A DNA stretch of 18,146 bases from a bacterium (GTDB lineage Bacteria > Latescibacterota > UBA2968 > GCA-2709665): assembly GCA_027619145.1 (NCBI GenBank), contig JAQCGA010000013.1:1-18146 (forward strand), given 5' to 3'. The notes below the pieces were generated by a model. That model was not told the origin of the DNA, did not search any database, and saw nothing but the letters and a program-made list of their open reading frames with translations. Numbering within the stretch: position 1 is the stretch's first letter; each line of letters opens with the position of its first letter. Shown here in pieces: positions 1 through 5,824 of the stretch. A program made the translations under genes and the position numbers.

Positions 1-69
1 GACTCTTTTGAGCAACTCACCAGGCAAAAAATGGCTTAATCGCGTGTCCACTTTTTCCAGACCACATCA
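1..69. mobile_element. Terminal end of an IS3-family-like insertion sequence (partial)
   Basis: Read on the minus strand from base 69, the sequence starts TGATGTGG and continues through AAAAAGTGGACACGCG to TAAG. From memory this resembles IS3-group terminal inverted repeats: a TGAT start and an internal AGTGGACACGCG followed by a TAAG-like segment. The coding match of the neighbouring glycosyltransferase stops exactly here. Only about 69 bases of the element lie in the window, so the transposase, the other end and the target-site duplication cannot be seen, and left and right ends cannot be told apart. The assignment rests on the motif and on the abrupt loss of family-like protein sequence. 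Confidence 0.55.
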
Positions 70-1988
70 CAGAGATACGCATTGTCATAGGTGACGGTAG
101 GTTCAAACCATGGCCAGTTCTCGGTGGCACAATCATGCCACAGCCTCACGAGCTTACCGGTCAACGTCTTTCGCATGGCATTTGCCCGTGGGTCACCTGA
201 GTAATTACGCAGATACTCGTGGATTCCCAACAAGGTGAAGCCCCAGGCACGCGGTGAAGAGAAGCCTTCGACGGCCGACAACCCGCGTTCGAAAAGCTGC
301 GCACACAACCGGCGGTGGCCTGCGTTTCCTGAGCGGCCAGCCCCCGTACCCGCAGCCCAGAGTGCCCGTGCGTGGCTGTCTTCGCTTCCAGCCTCTTCCA
401 ACCATTGCCTTCCGTGGCTCATGAAGTTGCGGAAGTGGCCGCTGCCGTAGTCCAGGGCCGCCGCCAGAAAAGCGAGATAGCTGGTGGCCAGTTGTCCAAG
501 ATTCTCGGCCGGCGGCCGGTCAGAAAGTTCCTCGAGCAAGGTGCAAAGGATGAAGGCGCGTGCGTTATCATCGGTGCAGTACCCTTCGTGGAAGTTGGGC
601 ACGTTAAAGATCGCGTGCTGGAAGATTCCAGTGCCATCGCTCATGCGAAGAACATGATCGAGCCGCAGTGGCGGCAGATCGTACGGCCTGTTACCCAGCG
701 TCCATCCGGCGAATGCTGCACGTGGCGTAGCCTTCCGGTCGGCCCGAGCCTGTTCAAACGAAGCCAGGTACCGATGCGCCACAGCAGGCCAGATCATCTC
801 GCGGCCCATCGCATAGGCCTCGACCCGGATCGTTTCCAGGCGCATTGGATCGTCCAGCAGGCCGCATACGGCTTCCGTGATTGCTCCAGGGTTGTGGAAG
901 GGCACCAGGACGCCGCGCCCATCTGCCAGCAATTCCTGCGCATGCCAGTAGGGTGTGGAAACCACGGCCTTCCCTGCGCCGAACACATATGCCAGTGTAC
1001 CAGAGGTGATCTGTGCCTCGTTCAGATAGGGCGTGAGATAGATGTCCGCTGCGCCAATGAACTCCTTGAGGTCCTCCAACGACACGAACCGGTTGTGAAA
1101 GATGACGTGTTCCTTTACGCCGCGATCCTCGGCGAGACGTTCGAGGCTCAAACGATACCGTTCCCCTTCGCTCGCCATGAGGTGTGGGTGCGTCGCCCCA
1201 AGGATAAGATAGACCACGTCTGGATGCTGCTGCACGATTCCCGGCAGTGCTTCGATTGCGTGTTCAATGCCCTTGCCCGGCCCGATCAGACCGAATGTGA
1301 GCAGCACCGGGCGCCCTTCCACACCAAATTGTGCCTTGTAAAAACTCGACTCAATGAACGCCACATCCGGGATACCGTGCGGGATGATATCTATCTTTTC
1401 ATCCGACACCCCGTACGTGTCGCGCAGAATCTCTGCCCCTTTGCGCGCCATCACCACAAGCCTGTCGCTGTGGCTTGCCAACGCCTCCATCACCTCGCGC
1501 TGTGCTGCATCCGGCTCGGGAAGGATCGTGTGCAGCGTAGTTACCACCGGCATCCGCGCCTCTTTGAGCAGCGCCAGCAAATGACTGCCTGCCGGACCTC
1601 CGTAGATTCCGAATTCATGCTGTACGCAGAGCACGTCCGCATTGTTGAAGTTCAGAAAGTCCGCCGCCCGCCGGTATGAATCCAGGTCCTTTTCCTGGAT
1701 TTCGAAGTGCACGCGATGCGGATACTTGTAGCCATCCACACGATCGTTAACGGCCCCCACGAAGCAGTCGGCGTCAGGAAGTGCGCCCGCCACCGCCTCA
1801 CAGAGATCGTGCGTGAAGGTCGCAATTCCACACATGCGCGGCGGGTAATCGCCGAGAAATGCGATACGCTGTGACAGGAGGGTTCCGCTCAACCGATTTA
1901 CTTCCTCTCTTGGAGGGTCGTTGCCTCTGCGATCAGCAGCTTCGGCCGACTCGACAGCAAGACGTTGGTCGCTCTGTGGGTGAACCAT
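36..1988 (-). CDS. GT4-type glycosyltransferase, 3' end truncated by insertion sequence
   Basis: Probably transfers a sugar from an activated donor in cytoplasmic polysaccharide or glycoconjugate synthesis; the acceptor is unknown. The N-terminal region (about residues 41-380) has the GT-B pattern: GDYPPRMCGIATFTHDL near 46-62, HEFGIYGG near 124-131, a donor-site segment TFGLIGPGKG near 231-240, and ITSGTLAYVFGAGKAVVSTP near 327-346 followed by the conserved QELL acidic motif. A second helical domain begins near YCTDDNARAF. It breaks off just after WPWFEPTVTYDNA, where related proteins continue for roughly another 100-170 residues (family recollection). Residues from about 640 on are encoded by the IS end. 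No clear ribosome-binding site precedes the ATG at 1988, and no alternative start upstream of the core domain is better. It lies 143 bases downstream of the response-regulator gene on the same strand. The GT domain is complete; the second domain is not. Confidence 0.85.
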   Translation of the reverse strand: MVHPQSDQRLAVESAEAADRRGNDPPREEVNRLSGTLLSQRIAFLGDYPPRMCGIATFTHDLCEAVAGALPDADCFVGAVNDRVDGYKYPHRVHFEIQEKDLDSYRRAADFLNFNNADVLCVQHEFGIYGGPAGSHLLALLKEARMPVVTTLHTILPEPDAAQREVMEALASHSDRLVVMARKGAEILRDTYGVSDEKIDIIPHGIPDVAFIESSFYKAQFGVEGRPVLLTFGLIGPGKGIEHAIEALPGIVQQHPDVVYLILGATHPHLMASEGERYRLSLERLAEDRGVKEHVIFHNRFVSLEDLKEFIGAADIYLTPYLNEAQITSGTLAYVFGAGKAVVSTPYWHAQELLADGRGVLVPFHNPGAITEAVCGLLDDPMRLETIRVEAYAMGREMIWPAVAHRYLASFEQARADRKATPRAAFAGWTLGNRPYDLPPLRLDHVLRMSDGTGIFQHAIFNVPNFHEGYCTDDNARAFILCTLLEELSDRPPAENLGQLATSYLAFLAAALDYGSGHFRNFMSHGRQWLEEAGSEDSHARALWAAGTGAGRSGNAGHRRLCAQLFERGLSAVEGFSSPRAWGFTLLGIHEYLRNYSGDPRANAMRKTLTGKLVRLWHDCATENWPWFEPTVTYDNAYLCDVVWKKWTRD

Positions 1989-2020
1989 CTTGAAGGTAGA
2001 TGATTCGGAAGGGCTTTACA

Positions 2021-2049
2021 ATAGACCGAAAGGTTCAAATTGGGTCTAT
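2021..2049. repeat. 7-bp inverted repeat upstream of the glycosyltransferase gene
   Basis: ATAGACC at 2021-2027 and GGTCTAT at 2043-2049 form perfect arms around 15 bases. They lie 33-61 bases upstream of the glycosyltransferase start, in the gap behind the response-regulator gene. It could be an operator or a weak leader hairpin. There is no U-tract, so it is unlikely to be a terminator. An arm of this length can also arise by chance. Confidence 0.3.
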
Positions 2050-2131
2050 GGGAGGGACTACTTCGGTTCTGGACCTTGCTCAGGAATTGGGAGGGGTAGG
2101 TCTGGTACTTTGGGGGCGGAAAGTCCCGGCA

Positions 2132-2791
2132 CTATTCCTTCTCTCCCAACAGGTTCCTTTCGCGGGCATATTGCACCGCTTCCAAACGATTGTGCAGTTG
2201 GAGCTTGTCGAGAATGTTATGGATGTGGTTCTTTACCGTCTGCACTTCGATGGAGAGCCGTAAGGCGATCTCCTTGTTCGACAGTCCTTCGGCGATCCTG
2301 TTGATAATCTCCACTTCGCGCGGTGTCAGATTAACAGGAATGTGCGGGATCCGTTCTCCCGCCAGTTCCGCAACGCGCGAGAACAACGAGGCCGCCATCC
2401 GGGGAGAACAGAACGATTCACCGCGATTCGCCGACCGGATCGTCTCAACGAGGTGGTCGAACGAGGCCTCCTTCAAAACGTATCCGGCTGCACCGGCTTC
2501 GATGCAGGCCATGATCTCATCCGTCAGGTCAGGCATACCGAGGATGATCACTTTGACCTGAGGCAGATCCTGGTGCAAAGCCCGAGTCACGTCAATCCCA
2601 TCATCGGCCGGAATACCAATATCTACAAGCACCACCTCCGGGCGCAGATCTCTGATCTGTCCCAGGGCCTCGCTCCCATTTTCTGCCGACCCAACAACGA
2701 CGAGTCCTTCCTGCTCTGCCAGCATGAACACCAATCCCTCACGCAACAAGCGGTTGTCTTCAACAATAAACACTCGGATGGACTCATTCAC
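2132..2791 (-). CDS. NarL/FixJ-family response regulator
   Basis: A two-component response regulator of 219 residues, the usual NarL-family length. The receiver domain (about 5-120) has the acidic pair E11-D12, the phospho-acceptor D57 in EVVLVDIGIP, and K107 in GYVLKEAS. The LuxR-type helix-turn-helix (about 155-212) has LTPREVEIINRIAEGLSNKE followed by the recognition-helix region VKNHIHNILDKL. The ATG at 2791 is preceded by GAGGTGAT, a good ribosome-binding site. One oddity is that the Thr/Ser normally at the end of receiver beta-4 appears to be Gly (G85 in VIILGMPD), which may alter phospho-switching. No sensor kinase gene is nearby, so the partner is unknown. The same-strand neighbours (hydrolase 117 bases upstream, glycosyltransferase 143 bases downstream) could be co-transcribed or be targets, but this is inference. 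Confidence 0.93.
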   Translation of the reverse strand: MNESIRVFIVEDNRLLREGLVFMLAEQEGLVVVGSAENGSEALGQIRDLRPEVVLVDIGIPADDGIDVTRALHQDLPQVKVIILGMPDLTDEIMACIEAGAAGYVLKEASFDHLVETIRSANRGESFCSPRMAASLFSRVAELAGERIPHIPVNLTPREVEIINRIAEGLSNKEIALRLSIEVQTVKNHIHNILDKLQLHNRLEAVQYARERNLLGEKE

Positions 2792-2908
2792 TTAGCATCA
2801 CCTCAGTTCTACAAGACTTGGGAGATCTGGACATGGGCTCCACCATGAACCAGCGGATTCGATTCCGAGACCAGGCACCCTTCATCAAAAATTTCCTTCA
2901 GTACAGGT

Positions 2909-3892
2909 CTACTCCCGCTCAACCAGTGGAGGCACCAGGAGGAGGCCTTCCCGCTCCTGCTCCAGCAATTCAATATTGCGCCGCATGCGCTGTCGTCCCG
3001 TCAGCAACCGTTCCTTCTGCATAAATGTGCGGATGGGCAACGTTGGGTCCAGAGAGGTGGCCAGGTACGCGTGCGCCTCCGGGTCCCAGTCAATCTGGAT
3101 GCGGCCGTCGTACTCCGGGTGCGGTTTGGCCCTGTAGGCCCACATGCAGTTGGAGTGGATCACCCGGTAGTCCAGGTCGATCTGCACCACCTGCACCTCC
3201 CGGTCCTCGGACAGATTCGCGATCACACGCCCCAATGGATCCACGATCCCGCTGGGCGGGTGGACCGTCGATGGCACAATATAGTATCCGTGCTGCCAGG
3301 CGTAGCCACGCAGAGCCACCATCGAGGCCGGGTTGGTCGGAAACAACACCAGTTCCGCATCCTGGTTGGCCATCGCCTGCCAGCCTGCGGCAAAGGCCAC
3401 ATCCCAACAGATCTGGATGCCGATGCGGCCAAAATCGACGTCGAAGATCGGAAAGCCGGTGCCCGGCGTCGAGCCGAAGTCCAGCGATCCGTCCCCCTGC
3501 AAAACCGGGTGGGCCTTGTCGTACACGCCCACCGACGCCCCGTTCCGATCCAGAAGCACCATGGAGTTGTAGGGTTTTCCGTTGTGCCTCAGAACAACCG
3601 GAGCCGTCACGTAGGCACTGTAGCGACGCGCCCGTTCGGCGAACGCGCGTACCCTCGGACCATCCAGTTCCTCGGCCTTACCGGACACGTCATCCTTGAC
3701 AAATTTGAACGACACCTCCGGCAAAACCGCCAGGTCCAACTGCCAACCCTTCTCCTGCGCCGTCCAGGCCATCTTGTCCACCATAGCGAGTTCGCTGTCC
3801 AGCAGATCCTCCGGGCTGGTTGCATCCTGCTGGCGCAAAATACAGGTGCCCACAGCCGCCCGGCGAGGTCCCGTCTTTCTCTCGTGCTTCAT
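2909..3892 (-). CDS. Carbon-nitrogen hydrolase (nitrilase superfamily)
   Basis: A cytoplasmic amidase/nitrilase-fold enzyme of 327 residues that probably cleaves a C-N bond in an amide, carbamoyl compound or nitrile; the substrate is not readable. The Glu-Lys-Cys triad is visible: E59 in LAVLPEVSF, K126 in GVYDKAHPV and C162 in IGIQICWDV. I chose the ATG at 3892 because GGGGGGAT lies about eight bases upstream. An in-frame ATG at 3937 would add 15 unconserved residues and lacks such a site. The last 60 or so residues, from about TFMQKERLLTGRQRMRRN, are a charged, arginine-rich tail. There is no signal peptide. A plausible promoter lies at 3936-3964. The gene leads a same-strand group with the response regulator and glycosyltransferase. 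Confidence 0.88.
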   Translation of the reverse strand: MKHERKTGPRRAAVGTCILRQQDATSPEDLLDSELAMVDKMAWTAQEKGWQLDLAVLPEVSFKFVKDDVSGKAEELDGPRVRAFAERARRYSAYVTAPVVLRHNGKPYNSMVLLDRNGASVGVYDKAHPVLQGDGSLDFGSTPGTGFPIFDVDFGRIGIQICWDVAFAAGWQAMANQDAELVLFPTNPASMVALRGYAWQHGYYIVPSTVHPPSGIVDPLGRVIANLSEDREVQVVQIDLDYRVIHSNCMWAYRAKPHPEYDGRIQIDWDPEAHAYLATSLDPTLPIRTFMQKERLLTGRQRMRRNIELLEQEREGLLLVPPLVERE

Positions 3893-3935
3893 GTCCAGAT
3901 CCCCCCTACCTTTCATGTATAGAGATTTCTTGAAC

Positions 3936-3964
3936 AATATAACCTGTGCGGCTTAGCAATACAA
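3936..3964 (-). promoter_or_regulatory. Possible sigma-70-type promoter of the hydrolase gene
   Basis: On the minus strand, TTGTAT (3964-3959) is separated by 17 bases from TATATT (3941-3936), which matches five of six -10 positions. The -35 match is poor. The position, about 45 bases upstream of the hydrolase ATG, is reasonable. Confidence 0.3.
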
Positions 3965-4295
3965 TCTCTGAAACATCCCGTCGTCCAGCAAAGTGATGGG
4001 TGCCCCAATACTGCCCCGAACCAGGAACTCCATTGGGGGCCCTCTGTGGGCACCAATAAGTAAGGGGCTACGAGTAAATTCTCGCAACCCCTTCATTTAA
4101 TAATTTATCCAAATCATTGTTTTTTTTATAATAATGTGTATATTTGACTCACCGATACATAGGTTAGGTAAACGCGCCAATGATGATCCAGGCCTGGATA
4201 TTTTTGATTGCGGTTATGTTGAACAAGCTTTTGGCCTATCTGTATCAACTTGCATTTCGCGGGAACAAACTCGGGAACAAACTAAGGAGTTCGTG
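3938..4295. other. Intergenic boundary between the hydrolase group and the accessory region
   Basis: No gene is supported in this 358-base stretch. It holds the possible hydrolase promoter, a G+C-richer half to about 4050, the orphan hairpin at 4062-4093, and then a strikingly A+T-rich half. TATAAT at 4127-4132 is a perfect -10 hexamer facing the lipoprotein gene, with only a weak TTTATC at 4104-4109 as -35. The open frame running from 4134 into the lipoprotein gene is judged to be untranslated leader. Confidence 0.5.
4062..4093. terminator. Orphan hairpin related to the tRNA-Val terminators
   Basis: AAGGGG (4062-4067) pairs with CCCCTT (4088-4093) and CGAG (4071-4074) with CTCG (4081-4084). 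The hairpin and the flanking TCTGTGGGCACC at 4043-4054 closely resemble the sequence downstream of the tRNA-Val near 14346-14400, but no tRNA follows here. Neither strand has a strong U-tract, so termination may be weak. It is best read as a leftover of the tRNA-terminator unit, marking the left edge of the accessory region. Confidence 0.55.
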
Positions 4296-5096
4296 ATGAT
4301 GCATAAATTTGGTTTTGTGGCAATACTGTGTTCCGCTTTCCTCGGAATGGGATGTGGTGATAGTAGCACCAACCCTTCCGATACAGGTACAGGAACGTTG
4401 AAAGTGAGTATGACAGATGCACCTGCGCGTTTTGATGCAGTGAATGTGACTTTTTCAGAAATCAGTGCCAATGTTAATGGCGAATGGGTCACGGTCCATA
4501 GCGGAGCACAAACTATCGATTTATTGCAATGGAACAATGGGCAATCGATTGTGGTGGGTGAAGCCAATGTGCCTGCTGGCACTTACAATCAGATTCGATT
4601 GAAAATAAATAAAGCTGAGGTGATCGAAAATGGGCAAACCTATGCTTTAAATGTGCCCAGTGGTGCCCAGTCTGGTCTCAAACTCAATACTCATTTTGAG
4701 GTGATCTCTGGATCAACGTATGAAATAGTCCTCGACTTTGATGCTGATCGGTCTGTTGTTAAAACAGGTTCGGCTCAAAGTTCCAATAAGTTTATCCTGA
4801 AACCCACACTGCGTGCCGTGTCCCTGGCCATTACAGGGTCTATTTCTGGGTCGGTGTCAAGCACAGTAAATGCACCTATAGCCTTTGCTATTGTAGGTTC
4901 CGATACAGTGACATCTACAATTGTGAATTCTATCAGTGGGGAATTTAAACTGGCATTTTTACCAGCAGGCAATTACACTGTAGTGGTTCAAGATACCACA
5001 GGTGCCAATGTTTCGGCAAATGGCAGTGCAGTCGTTGTTGGCTCAGATAATCAATTGGGAATATTCAATCTTCAGGTTGGTGTTTTATCAAATTGA
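4296..5096 (+). CDS. DUF4382-containing exported lipoprotein
   Basis: A 266-residue exported protein of unknown function. The N-terminus is short and basic (MMHKF), followed by a hydrophobic stretch FGFVAILCSAFLGMG and Cys18, consistent with a lipoprotein signal, although the GMG-C lipobox is imperfect. The region from about 30 to 165 matches the DUF4382 pattern: GTLKVSMTDAPARFDAVNVTFSEI, then VPAGTYNQIRLKI, then FILKPTLRAV. The last 90 residues resemble a carboxypeptidase-regulatory or beta-sandwich domain (SGEFKLAFLPAGNYTVVVQDT). I chose the ATG at 4296 because AAGGAG sits six bases upstream (4284-4289); the open frame to 4134 has no such site. The gene is visibly richer in A+T than its neighbours and stands alone with its own terminator, suggesting recent acquisition. 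It probably acts on the periplasmic or outer-membrane face. Confidence 0.85.
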   Translation: MMHKFGFVAILCSAFLGMGCGDSSTNPSDTGTGTLKVSMTDAPARFDAVNVTFSEISANVNGEWVTVHSGAQTIDLLQWNNGQSIVVGEANVPAGTYNQIRLKINKAEVIENGQTYALNVPSGAQSGLKLNTHFEVISGSTYEIVLDFDADRSVVKTGSAQSSNKFILKPTLRAVSLAITGSISGSVSSTVNAPIAFAIVGSDTVTSTIVNSISGEFKLAFLPAGNYTVVVQDTTGANVSANGSAVVVGSDNQLGIFNLQVGVLSN

Positions 5097-5134
5097 TTCT
5101 GCACGCTTAAAACGGTCAGAAAAATTTGACCTTT

Positions 5135-5165
5135 AACCTCAGAGCTTTTGCTCTGAGGTTTTTTT
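5135..5165 (+). terminator. Rho-independent terminator of the lipoprotein gene
   Basis: A perfect 11-bp stem, AACCTCAGAGC (5135-5145) with GCTCTGAGGTT (5150-5160), closed by TTTT and followed by a T-run to 5165. It lies 38 bases after the stop codon. Confidence 0.95.
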
Positions 5166-5295
5166 ATGCACCAAACACGGCGGTAAATGCTGCACAAGTC
5201 GCCAGAATATATTGGAAGTCGAACAGAAAAGAGTCATACTTGAGAAACGCATTGCGCGACACACTATATATAGTATTTCTGGATTGTCACCAATA

Positions 5296-5418
5296 TGTCA
5301 CCATAGAAAAAAGGGCCACAGCATAATTGCTGTAACCCCTTCATTTTATGGTGGGCGATACTGGATTCGAACCAGTGACCCCCTGCTTGTAAGGCAGGCG
5401 CTCTAACCAGCTGAGCTA
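5296..5418. repeat. Direct repeat, copy 1 (tRNA-Val 3' region plus terminator)
   Basis: This segment of about 120 bases is almost identical to 12767-12886. By eye there are four substitutions and one length difference in an A-run. It covers the flank TGTCACCATAG, the terminator hairpin, and the tRNA from its CCA end to the D-arm. Identity ends at the 5' acceptor side of the tRNA. The pair brackets the amidohydrolase, enolase, heparinase and toxin-antitoxin genes. Confidence 0.9.
5307..5341 (-). terminator. Rho-independent terminator of tRNA-Val copy 1
   Basis: Read on the minus strand, ACAGCA and TGCTGT pair around ATTA, flanked by GGGG/CCC pairing, and run into six T residues (5312-5307). 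It begins about ten bases after the encoded CCA. Confidence 0.88.
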
Positions 5419-5425
5419 ATCGCCC
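5349..5425 (-). tRNA. tRNA-Val (anticodon UAC), copy 1, intact
   Basis: A 77-base cloverleaf with CCA encoded at 5351-5349. The acceptor stem GGGCGAT/ATCGCCC is perfect, the D-arm is GCTC/GAGC, and the anticodon stem CCTGC/GCAGG encloses the loop CTTACAA, giving anticodon TAC (valine, GUA codons). The T-arm is ACTGG-TTCGAAT-CCAGT. It differs from copy 14403-14479 mainly in a compensated T-stem change and one extra base-pair variant, so both look functional. Upstream lies a broken copy of the DUF3098-like gene that precedes the other tRNA-Val. Confidence 0.96.
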
Positions 5426-5612
5426 ATATTTTCTTCCGCACCGTCTGCGTGCGCCATATTCGAGTCGGATCCATCAACAATGCCAGCGGGATCAGAACAC
5501 AATACCCAATCACCAGCAGCACAGGGGCCAAGCTCAACAACAGGAACCCATCCACCGGCGGCTGCGCCAGGCACAGGTAGCCCAACAGAATGGTGCCCAG
5601 GCCCACCCCCTT
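5416..5612 (-). pseudogene. Truncated, frameshifted copy of the DUF3098-like membrane-protein gene
   Basis: The reading frame encodes ILLGYLCLAQPPVDGF and LSLAPVLLVIGYCVLIPLAL, nearly identical to the C-terminal two thirds of the gene at 14470-14787. The first roughly 40 codons are missing: similarity stops near 5612. Close to the 3' end, GGATCCATCAACAATGCC replaces GGATCCACCCATCAGCAATGCC, a four-base deletion that shifts the frame. The shifted frame then reads GSDSNMAHADGAEENMGD, the counterpart of the intact tail, and stops inside the tRNA like the parent. It is clearly a partial duplicate carried along with the tRNA, not a functional gene. Confidence 0.88.
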
Positions 5613-5824
5613 TTTTCACCATCGTTTTTTTGATGATTCATAACGCTTGACGTTACAAACGAAAGTCACCATGTTCCAGGACAAGAAAGCCGGGAAGATT
5701 TTTCGCGGCCCATATTATTCAACAGGTACCTGCCCGCAACCTCAAGCAACTCCATGCGACCACGTTGATCGTTAATTCCCATTGAAGTAAGACCACCGGA
5801 TTTTCAATTTTCGGAGATCATCCC

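Noticed and set aside
372..1679. Long plus-strand frame of 435 codons opposite the glycosyltransferase
   Set aside because: It has no recognisable domain, is cysteine- and histidine-rich in the way of antisense translations, and lies fully within a clear glycosyltransferase gene.
3071..3922. 283-codon plus-strand frame opposite the C-N hydrolase
   Set aside because: It is the antisense shadow of a gene with an intact catalytic triad; no family features or start signal.
5166..5306. Possible integrase or excisionase gene next to tRNA-Val
   Set aside because: The 66-codon frame at 5126-5326 starts inside the lipoprotein terminator and has no ribosome-binding site or integrase motif.
5212..5406. 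Small plus-strand frame ending GGRYWIRTSDPLLVRQAL
   Set aside because: It is the antisense translation of the tRNA-Val gene and its terminator, a well-known spurious annotation.
5641..5824. Promoter TTGACG near 5647 for the amidohydrolase
   Set aside because: The hexamer at 17-base spacing is CATGTT, a poor -10 match, so it was not listed as a feature.
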